From Streptomyces sp. 1331.2 (GTDB taxonomy: Bacteria; Actinomycetota; Actinomycetes; Streptomycetales; Streptomycetaceae), in contig NZ_OBMJ01000003.1 of NCBI RefSeq assembly GCF_900199205.1, positions 186,001 to 250,000 on the forward strand: a stretch of DNA of 64,000 nt. The letters run 5' to 3'. Shown one piece after another: positions 7,968 through 17,742 of this stretch; positions within the stretch are counted from its first letter, which is position 1, and every line of letters starts with the position of its first letter. Both the position numbers and the translations under genes were made by a program. The notes below the pieces were generated by a model. The model searched no databases, was not told the DNA's origin, and saw only the letters and a program-made list of their open reading frames with translations.

Positions 7968-10900
7968 GGGTTCCTCCTCTGCGGTTCGGTGCCGGCGGCA
8001 ACGTCCGGCGGCAGGGCCGACCGCCGCGAGCGGGGAGCGATGAGGTCCGCGGCCAGGGGCTCGGCCCCGCCGGGGGGATCCGGTGGGGCGTCGGCGGTCA
8101 GGCTGATGCCGATGTGCTGCGCGAGGCCGTCGGCGAGAGCTGCCAGCGTGGGGTGGCCCGCGACGAAGTCGCCGGCGAGCCTGACGCCGAGGGAGGCCTC
8201 CAGGCGGGTGCGCAGTTCGATGCGGAGCAGGGAGTCGAACCCGAGCGCGTTCAGCGGGGTCTGCGGGTCCAGGGTGCTGGCCCCCAGCCGGAGCACGGTG
8301 CGGATGTGTCCGGCCAGGTAGTCCTCAAGGACCGTGCGGCGGGCGAGGCCGGGTTCCGCGGCCCGCAGCTCGTCCCGGATGTCGCGCGCCGCATCCTGCC
8401 CGGGCGCCTGTACGGGGGTGCCGGGCGCCTCGGGCGTGAGGAGGGCGAACAGCGAGGACGCCCGCCCGGCCGGGGGGATCCAGGTGTCCGGCGGGCCCGG
8501 GATCACGCCGGTGCGTACACGGCCGTGGGTCAGGAGCGCCCCCAGGGCCTCGAATCCTTCCGCGGTGGGAATGGTCCGGTAGCCGCGCTCCGCGAAGCCG
8601 GTGGCGACCCCGGTCTCGCCCCAGGGCCCCCAGTTCACGGCCAGCGCGGGCAGGTCCAGGGCGGTGCGCCAGGTGGCGAACGCGTCGAGCCAGGCGTTGG
8701 CGGCCGAGTAGGCGCCCTGGCCCGGGTTGCCGAGCAGGGAGGCCATGGAGGAGTACAGGACGAACCAGTCGAGCGGCAGTCCGGCGGTGGCCTCGTGGAG
8801 GCGCCAGGCGCCGGTGACCTTGGGATGCCAGACGCGTTCGAGCTGGTCGTCGGTGATGTTGGACACCGCGGCGTCGTCGAGGACCATCGCGGCGTGGACC
8901 ACGCCGCGCAGGTGCCCGCCGCACGCGGTGGCCTCGGCCACCAGCTGCTCGGCGACGCCGGGCTGCGCGATGTCCCGAGCACGACGCTGACGCGGGTCCC
9001 CTGGTCGCCCAGTGCGGCGAGGACCCGTTCGGTCTCGGCCGAGGGGGACGTGCGTCCGTTGAGGACGAGGTGGGCGGCGCCCCGGCCCGCCAGCCACAGC
9101 GCCGTGGCGAGGCCGACGCCGCGCAGGCCGCCGGTGACGACGTAGGCGCCGTCCGCCCGTACCGGCGAGGGCGGGTCGCGCAGTACGGCGGTGGCCTGGC
9201 CTTCGCCGGGCACCGTCAGGACCAGTTTGCCGATGTGCCCGGCGCCGGCCATGAGGCGGAAGGCGTCGGAGGCCTGCGCGAACGGATAGGTCCGGCACGG
9301 CAGCGGGGCGAGGGTGCCCCGGCGGAGTTCGGTCAGGACCTCGCCCAGCAGCTCGGCGAAGGTGTCCGGGCGGGTGTCCTGGAGCTCGACGAGGTCGACC
9401 GCGCTCATGGTGATGTTGTGCCGCAGCGGTGCGAGACCCAGCGGGGTGTCGGCGAGGATGTCGCGCACGCCCAGCTCGACGAACCTGCCGAAGGGGCGCA
9501 GCGTTTCCAGTCCGGCCCTGATGGCGGGCCCGGAGAGGGAGTTGAGGACCACGTCGACGCCCTCTCCGGCGGTGGCGTCGCGGGTCTGCTCGGCGAAGTC
9601 CAGCGAGCGGGAGTCCATGACGTGCCGGATGCCCATCGCGCGCAGGTATCGGCGCCTGTCCTCGCTGCCGGCGGTGGCGAGCACGTCGGCGCCCAGGCGC
9701 CGCGCGACCGCGATCGCGGCCAGTCCGGTCCCGCCGGTGGCGCTGTGGATCAGGACGCGCTCGCCGCCGGCGAGCCTGGCGAGGCGGCGCAGTGCGTACC
9801 AGGCGGTGAGGTAGGCGACGGGCAGCCCGGCGGCCGTCTCCGCGGGCACGCCGGCCGGGAGGGGGCGACGGCGGCGGCGGGCAGCGTGGCGAAGGTCGTG
9901 AAGAGTCCGCCTCGCACGTCGGCGGCGACGACGCTGTCGCCGACGCACACGTGCCTGACGCCCGGTCCGACGGCGGTGACCACGCCGGTGGCTTCGAAGC
10001 CGATGCGGTAGCCCGCCTCGTCGTCGGTCGCCAGCATGCCCATGGCGGTGAGCACGTCGCGGAAGTTCACGCCCGCGGCGTGGAGGCGCAGTTCGACCTC
10101 GCCGGGACCGGGGGTACGCCGTGGCGAGGTGGTCAGGCGCAGGGCGTCGAGGTCGCCGAGCCGCCCCGCGTGGAGCTGGAAGCGGTCGGCGCCGTAGCGC
10201 ACGGTGCGGGTGACGGCGGTGGCGCGTTCGGCCTCCGACAGGGGGGTGTAGGACAGCCGGGCGATGTGCCGGGTGTCACCGCGCAGGGCGATCTCGTCCT
10301 CGGGAGGGTCGGCGAGGAGTTCGGCCGCGAGCCGGTGCAGGCCGGTGTCGGCGTGGTCGGCGTCGACGAGGGTCGCCCGCAGCTCCGGGTGTTCGTGCGT
10401 CAGGACGCGCACGAGTCCGCGCAGGGCGCTCTGGGCGGGGTCGGCGGGCTGCCCCGGCTCCGGAGCGTGGGCGGACCGGGTGACGGCGAACAGGCGTGCG
10501 GGAGTGTCGCGCGCGATCGCGCTTTGTGCGGCGGCGAGCAGGCGGCGGGTGCGGCGCAGTGCGATCGCGGCGGCGTCGTCCTCGGGCGCGGACGGCGCGC
10601 ACAGCAGAACCACGGCGCACGGTGCGGGTGCGCGGTCCCAGTGCCGGGCGATGCTCTGCTTGAGCGGCTGGAGGGCGGCGCTGTCGACGGGGACGTCGAG
10701 GACGTCGGTACGGGCTCCGGCGAGCTCCAGGGCGTCCGCCAGTGCCCGGGCGGATCCGTCCGCCTCGCCGATGACGAGCCAGGGGCCCGGGGCGGGCGGT
10801 TCGGGGCTCTCCCGGCGCGGCACCGGCTGCCAGCCGGTCTCGATGAACCACCGGTCGACGCTTTCCTCGGCCGCCGCGCCGCGGCGTACGAAGCGCAGCG

Positions 10901-13900
10901 CGTCGATCTCGACGAGGGGGTTTCCCTCCTCGTCCAGCAGCCGCACGTCCCCGACGATGCCGTCCGCGTCGGTGCGGGTGAGCCGGGCGTGCGCGTAGCA
11001 GGCGTCCTCGGGGGCCGCGAGGATCCGCACGGCGCGCACTCCGACGGGCAGGACCAGGCCGTGGTCCGGTTCGTCGATCAGGCCGGCGACGACGAGTTGG
11101 GCGCACAGGTCCAGGAGGACCGGGTGGATCCGCAGGCCGTGGCGGGCGGTGCGTGCCGGGTCCGGCAGCGTCACGCGGGCCCAGAAGCTGTCGCCCTGGG
11201 CGCCGGCGCGCAGCTCGGTGATGCCGCTGAAGGCGGGTCCGTGCTCCAGGCCCCGTGCGCGCAGGCTCGCGTAGAGGGCGTGCGGGTCCAGGACGACGGG
11301 GTGGTCGGCGGCCAGTGCGGCCGCGGGGAGCGCCGGTGTCCGGGGGGAGGCGTCGGTGCGGCGCAGGACCGCGGTGGCCTGCCGTACCCAGGTCCCGTCC
11401 TCGTCCTGGCCGAAGACTTCGCAGTCGGCGCGGTCGGCGCCGGTCAGGGTGACGGTCGTGCCGACGGGCGTGCGGGCGTCGAGGTGCAGCAGCTCGCGGA
11501 AGCGGATGTCGGTCGCTTCGACGTCGTGCGCGGCGCCGCGGAAGACCTCGCCGGCCGCGGACAGCGCCAGGGCGCAGTAGGCGGCGCCGGGCAGGACCGG
11601 CCGGCCGTGGACTCGGTGGTCGGCCATCCAGGGCAGGACGTCGGTGCCGGCGTCGGCGTGCCAGGTGTGGCGGGGCTGGTCGCCGGGCACCTCCGTGTGC
11701 GCTCCCGGCAGGGCGGCGGGGGCGCTCCCGGTGTGCGGGGAGGCCGCCGCTGCGGGTGGGGTGGTGTCGGTCCAGTGGGGTCGGCGGTCGAAGGTCAGCG
11801 CGGGTAGGTCGGCCAGGCGGCCGCCCGCGTAGAGGCGGGACCAGTCGACGCCGGCTCCGGCGCAGTGCAGGGCGGCGAGCTGGGTGCGGAAGGTGGTGCG
11901 GTCGTCCTCCCCCTTGCGCAGTGTCGGCAGGATCACGGGCTCGTGGAGCAGGCCGGTCAGGCTCTGGGCGAGGGGGCGGGTGACGACGGCGTGCGGCGAG
12001 ACTTCGAGGTACACCTGGTGGCGGTCGGCGGCGGCCGCGGCCACGGCGGCGCCGAAGCGTACGGGTCGGCGCAGGTTGGCGCACCAGTAGGCGGCGTCGA
12101 AGACCGGGGTGTCGCGGGGGTCGTCCAGGACGGTGGTGTAGAAGGGGACGGCCGGCCGGCTGGGGGTGAGCTCGGCGAGCTCGGCGGCGAGGTCCGCGAG
12201 CAGCGGGTCGACCTGGGGGCAGTGCGAGGCGACGTCGACGTCGATCAGACGTGCCACGAGTCCGCGGGCCTGCCAGGCGGTGGTCAGGCGCCGGACGGCG
12301 GCCGCGGTGCCGGCGACGACGGTCGAGTCGGGGGCGGCGACGACGGCCACGGACACCGTGCCGTCGCCGACGGCGGCGAGGTCGTTCTCGACGGTCGCGC
12401 TGTCGAGGCCGACGCTCGCCATGGCCCCGGCTCCGGCGATGCGGGTGAGGAGGGCGGAGCGCCGGCAGATGACGCGGACGCCGTCGGCCAGGGTGAGCGC
12501 TCCGGCGGTGACGGCGGCCGCGACCTCGCCCATGGAATGGCCGATGACGGCGGCCGGTTCGACCCCGTGGTCGCGCCAGACGGCGGCCAGGGCGACCTGC
12601 AGGGCGAACAGCGCGGGTTGCACGCGGCCGCAGCCGCTGACGTGTTCGCGGTCGCGGACGGCCCGCAGGACGGAGAACCCGGTCTCGTCGCCGATCAGCG
12701 CATCGGCTTCGGCCAGGGCCTCGGCGAAGGCCGGCTCGTGGTGGAGCAGGCCGTGCCCCATGCCCTGCCACTGCGAGCCCTGGCCGGAGAACACCCAGAC
12801 GGGACGGCGGGTGACGCCCGCGCCCACGTGGCCGCGGACGACGCCGGGGTGGGCCCGGCCGGCTTCGAAGGAGCGCAGCGCGTGCGCCAGGCCGCGGTGG
12901 GAGTCGGCCACCACGCCGAGCCGGCCGCGCCCGGGGGAGCGGCGCAGTGCGAGGGTGTGGGCGATGTCGCGCAGGGGGGTGGCGCCTGCCTCGGTCTCCA
13001 GCCAGTGGGCCAGGCGCGCGGCGGCGGCGGGCAGTGCGTCCGGGGAGCCGGCGGCGAGGAGGAAGACGTGGGGCGGGGCGGCCTGCGACCGCGACGGCGG
13101 GTCGCCGGCGGGCACGGCCGCGTGTACGGCGGTGCCCGCGGTGGGCGCGCCGGGGAGGACGACGGTGCGGCGGCGGGCCGGGGCCTGTTCGAGGACCACG
13201 TGGGCGTTGGTCCCGGAGAAGCCGAAGGAGGACACCGCGGCCAGTCGCGAGGCCGTCCGGGTGGGCCAGGCGGACAGGCCGGTGGGGACGAACAGGCGGG
13301 TGCCCTCGGCGCTGATGGCCGGGTTCCACCGGGTGAAGTGCAGGTTGGGCGGGACGAGCCCGCGCCGGAGGCAGAGCACCGCCTTGATCAGGCCGATGAC
13401 GCCGGCCGCCGGTTCCAGGTGCCCGACGTTCGTCTTCACCGAACCCAGCGCGCAGCGCCCCTGCCCGGTGCCGTAGACCGCGGCCAGGCTGGAGAACTCG
13501 ACGGGGTCGCCGACGGGTGTGCCGGTGCCGTGCGTCTCCACCAGGCCCACGTCGCGCGGGTCGGTTCCGGCCCGGGCGAGGGCCTGGCGGTAGAGGGCCT
13601 GCTGGGCCTCGGCGGAGGGCGAGGCCAGGACGTCGGAGCGGCCGTCCTGGTTGACGGCCGAGCCGCGCACCAGGGCCAGGACGCGGTCGTCGTCCCGTAG
13701 TGCGTCCTCAAGGCGCTTGAGGACGACGACGCCGCAGCCCTCGCCGCGGACGAAGCCGTCCGCGGCCGCGTCGAAGGTCCGGCACCGGCCGGTGGGCGAG
13801 AGCATCCCCATGCGGGCGAAGGACATCGTCGTCCTGGCGCCGAGCATGAGGGTGACGCCGCCGGCCAGCGCGAGGTCGCACTCGCCGTCGCGCAGGGCCT

Positions 13901-14471
13901 GGCAGGCCAGGTGGACCGCCACGAGCGAGGACGAGCACGCGGTGTCCAGTGCCACGCACGGGCCCTGCAGGCCCAGCAGGTAGGAGATGCGCCCCGGGGC
14001 GACGCAGTGCCCGTTGGTCAGGACCGCGCCCTCGAGTTCCCGGGGCTGGCCGGCGAGGGACTCCATGTAGTCGGTGTAGCTCAGGCCCGAGAACAGCCCC
14101 GTGGAGGACCCCGCCAGCCGCTCCGGGGGGAATCCGGCGTGTTCGAGTGCCTCCCACGTCACTTCCAGGAGCAGCCGGTGCTGGGGGTCCAGGACGTCGG
14201 CCTCCTTGCCCGAGACCCCGAAGAAGTCGGCGTCGAAGCCGGCGACGTCGCTGAGGTATCCGCCCCACGGCGGCATCGTCCCGGCGGCGTGGGCCGGGGC
14301 CGCGGCCACGTGCCCCGCGCGGCCGATCGGCGGTTGGCCGACCGCGTCCCGGGCGGCTTCGAGCAACCGCCACAACGCGGCGGGCGAGTCGATGTCGCGG
14401 GGAAGCCGGCATCCCATGCCGACGACGGCGATGTGCGCGTCAGCGGCTTTCAGGTTCTCTGCGTGGCCCAT
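7964..14471 (-). CDS. Type I polyketide synthase, KS-AT-DH-ER-KR-ACP, two frameshifts
   Basis: Single-module fully reducing PKS, about 2,170 residues once two frame breaks are restored. KS: DTACSSS, HGTGT and NVGHLE intact. AT: GHSMGE, with VASH at the specificity position, which favours methylmalonyl-CoA. DH: H-x3-G-x4-P motif present (DHRVHGRPVLPG). ER: GVNFRDV and nucleotide loop SATGGTG. KR: TGGLRGVG, catalytic YSSMAS and YSAAN, LDD motif of B-type ketoreductases. ACP: LGFDSLLRIEL. The layout and GHSMGE match mycocerosic-acid-synthase-like iterative enzymes that make methyl-branched fatty acids. Frame breaks are one missing C near 9861-9865 (in the ER) and one missing G near 8976 (in the KR). 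Start is ATG 14471 after TAGGAGAG. Only an ACP is seen at the C-terminus, with no thioesterase. Confidence 0.93.
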
Positions 14472-14551
14472 CACATGCTCTCCTACGCGCTTGCGCGGAC
14501 GGGGGTGGGGAGCGCTCGCCGTCCGGCGGTGCGGTCGGCGGATGCCGGGGT

Positions 14552-15964
14552 TCAGTCGACGTCCGAACTGCCCAGCAGGATCGCGCTCTTGACGCCACCG
14601 ATCTGGTAGTTGCAGGTGAGCGCGTAGTCGAACTCCAGGTGCCGGGTGCGCAGCCCGGGGACGGGATCGAAGCAGATGTTGTCGGCCGGCTCCTCGCAGT
14701 TCGCAGTGGGGCACACCTCCCCCTGCTCCAGCATCAGGAGGGTCAGGGCGACGCCCAGGGCTCCCGCCGGGGCGCCGTTGTGGCCGAAGCAGGCTTCCTG
14801 GGAGGTCATCAGGAGGTCTTCGACGGCGTCGCCGTAGAGCTGTCGGGCGGCGTTCGCCTCGAACGCGGTCACCACGACGTCGCCGTCGCTTCCGCCGTGG
14901 ATGTAGGGGATCTGGCCGATGTCCCACCGGTCGCCGAGGCACTTGCGGATGGCGGCGACCAGCGAGGCGCCGTTCTCGTCGCTCGCGAGCGGGTTGGACA
15001 GGCCGTCGCGGGTCATGCCGTGCGACAGGACCTGGCCGTAGGTGTACGCCCCGCGCCGCTGGGCGTGGTCGCGGCTCTCCAGCACCAGGGTCACCGACCC
15101 CTCCCCGTGGTTCACGCAGTCGGCCCGCCGGTCGTAGGGCCTCATGACCCGGTCGAAGGCCGGGAGGAGTTCGGGCATGCCGTCGACGCGGATGGTGTCG
15201 TAGGCGCGCTGGGCGCCGTGCAGCAGACGCTGGACGTTCTGGATCACGTCCACGCCGAACACGTCCACGCCGGTGACGACGACGAGGTCGGTCTCGCCGT
15301 CCGCGATCATGCGGCGGGCGTTGCCGATCTGGACGGCGGAGGACGCGCAGCCGCACGACACCGTGAAGCAGGGGCCGGTGGTGCGCATCAGCGCCCCTTG
15401 GACCAGCGCCACATCGGAAGGGGTGAGTCCCTGCTGGGCCCTGACGAACAGCTCCATCGCCTGGTGCGGCGTGATGGTGCACGCGTCGGCGTGCAGGACC
15501 TCTAGGTAGCTGGAGACGTTGGCGTCGATGCCCCCGCGCCCGACCAGGACGGCGGCCTCGGTGAGGTCGCCGTCCCTGATGCTCAGTTGGGCGTCCGAGC
15601 AGGCTTCCACGAGGGACACCAGCCCGTAGCGGTGCGCGTTGGTGTAGTGCTGGGAGAAGATGCCCGGCAGCCCGGGCAGGCGCTCCGCGAACGCCGCGTC
15701 CGGCAGATCGACCGAGCCGTAGTAGACACCGTGGTGTTTGAGGCACGAGCGGCCGTTGGAGGCCACGTCCCAGACCTCGCCCGCGGTGAACAGCGGCTGC
15801 TCCTCGCCCGGCAGGCAGAACCCCATGCCGGTGACCACGGTGTCCCGCTCGCCGGTGCCGCTTCGCGGGCGCGGGCTGGAGGGCCCGCTCACGACGCGCC
15901 CCCACGGGTGCGGGGCTGATGCTCTGTCCGTACTCGTACGGGACGGTCGCTGGTCATTGCTCAC
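14552..15964 (-). CDS. Stand-alone beta-ketoacyl synthase-like protein
   Basis: Thiolase-fold KAS homologue of about 470 residues, 80 nt upstream of the PKS and co-oriented. It starts after a disordered stretch at DTVVTGMGFCLPGEEQP. The nucleophile region is TVSCGCASSAV, so the active Cys is kept. The first His is in YIHGGSDGD (HGTGT position) and the second in CFGHNGAPAGA (NVGH position). The Lys normally preceding that His (KTN/KSM) is replaced by SQE, so condensation or decarboxylation may be altered. It may act as a priming or loading ketosynthase for the PKS. The start is uncertain: GTG 15964 has only a weak site, and GTG 15892 is an alternative. Confidence 0.85.
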   Translation of the reverse strand: MSNDQRPSRTSTDRASAPHPWGRVVSGPSSPRPRSGTGERDTVVTGMGFCLPGEEQPLFTAGEVWDVASNGRSCLKHHGVYYGSVDLPDAAFAERLPGLPGIFSQHYTNAHRYGLVSLVEACSDAQLSIRDGDLTEAAVLVGRGGIDANVSSYLEVLHADACTITPHQAMELFVRAQQGLTPSDVALVQGALMRTTGPCFTVSCGCASSAVQIGNARRMIADGETDLVVVTGVDVFGVDVIQNVQRLLHGAQRAYDTIRVDGMPELLPAFDRVMRPYDRRADCVNHGEGSVTLVLESRDHAQRRGAYTYGQVLSHGMTRDGLSNPLASDENGASLVAAIRKCLGDRWDIGQIPYIHGGSDGDVVVTAFEANAARQLYGDAVEDLLMTSQEACFGHNGAPAGALGVALTLLMLEQGEVCPTANCEEPADNICFDPVPGLRTRHLEFDYALTCNYQIGGVKSAILLGSSDVD

Positions 15965-16067
15965 CTCGGAGTGTGGGGTGGGGTGATGCGGGGCGGCGCC
16001 GCGTCGGTGTGCGGCTCGCGGGGCCCGGCGCCGGCGTCGGATGCCGGGGAGACGGTGACGCGCGCAC

Positions 16068-16277
16068 CTACTCGGCGATGGCGGTCCGGTACGACCACTG
16101 GTAGACGGGCATCAGTACGCCCCCGACGTCCTTGAAGTCCTGCGTGATCTCGAAGTGCTCGTAGCCGTTCCCGCGGGGGATCCTCAACCTGCTCTCGGCG
16201 TTCCCGGATTTCACTTCCCGAATCTCAGGAATGTCGATCGGGCCGCCCCTGAGGAAGACGAGCAGAGAGTTTGGCAC
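16068..16277 (-). CDS. DUF5988-like small protein
   Basis: Small protein of 69 residues when started at the GTG at 16277, which follows AAGGTGAG. The core LRGGPIDIPEIREV, then RGNGYEHFEIT and the C-terminal WSYRTAIAE, fits the DUF5988 family as I remember it (GGP-D-P, GYEHFE, W-RT-IAE). Function is unknown. Codon usage and base composition are less GC-rich than in the neighbouring PKS genes, suggesting separate acquisition. An in-frame ATG at 16328 and a longer frame to 16427 are possible starts, but family length favours the short form. Confidence 0.65.
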   Translation of the reverse strand: MPNSLLVFLRGGPIDIPEIREVKSGNAESRLRIPRGNGYEHFEITQDFKDVGGVLMPVYQWSYRTAIAE

Positions 16278-16910
16278 GACACTCACCTTCCCATTCGGAA
16301 ACGCAGAAGAATTCTTCGAGACGATCATCCGGCCGGTTGACGGCGTACACACGGAGTACCCCAACGGAAAGCCGTTCAACCCAGGAAAACCAACAGCGCA
16401 CGACGCAAGCCAGGGGCGCACTCGCACCGCAGCCAGCAGATCACGGAGACGCCTCTGAAGCCGTTATTCCATCCGAACAAAGCCCCGATTCCGAAGCGCC
16501 GCCAAGGATAAGTACGAAAACTGCGCCATGCTCCCGAGGCGCGCCGAGTCATTGACATAGTCGCAGGTCAGAGGGGGAGTATCGGCTGACTTCCGGATAC
16601 GATCTCCCCAGTTCACGGGCGCACTCGCCATAATTCCCCACCGAATTCTTGAGAATTCTTCGACGAGCACCCGGGAAGGCACCCGCCCATGCTCACATAA
16701 AATACCCAATGGCAAGACTTGGGTCGCTTCCGACCCCACTCGGCGAGGCGTCGAAAAAGTTGTGCGCTCCCGATCCGGCCTCGCGCTACCACCCTTATCG
16801 AATTCCCTATTGCCACGCACCGGAACCCGAACCTACCGTGAGGAAAACGCCTCCCCGACTCGGCCGCAACGGCCTTGTCAGGCGTTCGGAAGACGGAAAA
16901 GAGGAATCCT
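16278..16910. other. Lower-GC gene-poor interval
   Basis: About 630 bases with visibly lower GC than the flanks, including AT-rich patches such as those near 16630-16710 and 16790-16815. No reading frame here has a convincing ribosome site together with actinomycete codon bias. It holds the promoter of the IPT/TIG gene beginning at 16911 and, on the other strand, that of the DUF5988-like gene. It is probably recently acquired DNA. Confidence 0.5.
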
Positions 16911-17411
16911 ATGTCCCCGATTCTCCTCGCACTCGTCCCCTCGCAGGGTCCGGCGACCGGGGGTAGCCCCGTGCTGCTCGTCGGCACCGGGCTGACCGGG
17001 GCCACGGCGGTCCTGTTCGGCGCCACCCCCGCGCTCAGCTACACCGTCCAGTTCGACGGCGCCATCACGGCCGTCGCCCCGCCCGGGACCGGGACCGTCC
17101 CGGTCACGGTGGTCACGCCCAGCGGCACCAGCAACAACCTCAGCTACACCTACCAGCCGCCGACCCCGCCGACCATCCTCGCGCTCGTGCCGCCGGTCGG
17201 CCTGGCCACGGGCGGCCTGCCCGTCCTCATCGTGGGCCACGGCCTGTCCGCCGCGACGTCGGTCCTGTTCGGCGCCACCCCGGCCTCGAACTTCACCGTG
17301 CTGGGCGACGGCGCCATCCTGGCCGTCTCGCCGGCCGGATCCGGGACCGTCCCGGTCACGGTGACCACGCCGGCCGGCACCAGCAACGGCGCCACCTACA
17401 CCTACCTGTAG
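16911..17411 (+). CDS. IPT/TIG-domain protein, two repeats
   Basis: Protein of 166 residues made only of two immunoglobulin-like IPT/TIG domains: residues about 3-80 (LALVPSQGPATGGSPVLLVG through TSNNLSYTYQ) and 85-166 (LALVPPVGLATGGLPVLIVG through TSNGATYTYL). Each has the P-x-x-G-P-x-x-GG opening, the A-T-V-L-F-G strand and the closing VPVTV-TP-GTSN. The start ATG 16911 follows GAGGA with proper spacing; the frame extending to 16875 lacks a site. There is no signal peptide, membrane anchor or sorting motif. IPT domains usually mediate binding in surface proteins or transcription factors. A strong terminator hairpin lies 50 nt downstream. Confidence 0.88.
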   Translation: MSPILLALVPSQGPATGGSPVLLVGTGLTGATAVLFGATPALSYTVQFDGAITAVAPPGTGTVPVTVVTPSGTSNNLSYTYQPPTPPTILALVPPVGLATGGLPVLIVGHGLSAATSVLFGATPASNFTVLGDGAILAVSPAGSGTVPVTVTTPAGTSNGATYTYL

Positions 17412-17460
17412 GACGGCGGCCGAACCGCCGGTCCGAGCGCGAGATGACCCGGCGGCACGA

Positions 17461-17504
17461 GAACAGTGAGCTCCGACAGCATTCGCTGTCGGAGCTCACT
17501 GTTC
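17461..17504 (+). terminator. Rho-independent-like terminator hairpin
   Basis: A perfect 19-bp stem (GAACAGTGAGCTCCGACAG and its complement) with a 6-nt loop CATTCG lies 50 nt after the two-domain IPT/TIG gene. There is no long T tract, as is usual in Streptomyces. Confidence 0.85.
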
Positions 17505-17545
17505 GTCGGACACCCCGTCATGGACGGGACTCCGATCTCCGCGCT

Positions 17546-17742
17546 TAGGGTGTGTCTGACGATTCGCGTTGGATCAGCGAGCGGCTCCCCCAGCCTTCGG
17601 CCGGGAGGCACCCCCACTTCGCGCCCGTCCGGGCGTGCGCCCGAATCGCCCTCGTACTGGGTGTACTTGGACGATTCGGGCGTGCGTCCAGGCGGGATGA
17701 TCCGGCGTCGTGCGCCCGGCAAGATCCGCCGGACAGGCCCTA
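17546..17742. mobile_element. MITE-like element or IS remnant
   Basis: A roughly 197-bp segment bounded by imperfect terminal inverted repeats: left end GGGTGTGTCTGACGATTC after TTA, right end (complement) GGGCCTGTCCGGCGGATC before TAG. The flanking TA on both sides would be the target duplication. It contains no transposase. It resembles the many short IS5-like remnants in streptomycete genomes. The right boundary falls exactly on the TAG stop of the six-domain IPT/TIG gene. Confidence 0.65.

Noticed and set aside
15892..15964. Separate 21-codon leader ORF starting at ATG 15957
   Set aside because: The ATG follows GAGGTGAG but the peptide is Arg-rich and could equally be the true ketosynthase start behind a base slip; no independent support.
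16464..16820. 118-codon minus-strand frame in the lower-GC interval
   Set aside because: No ribosome site, no recognisable fold, and codon third positions show no clear bias.
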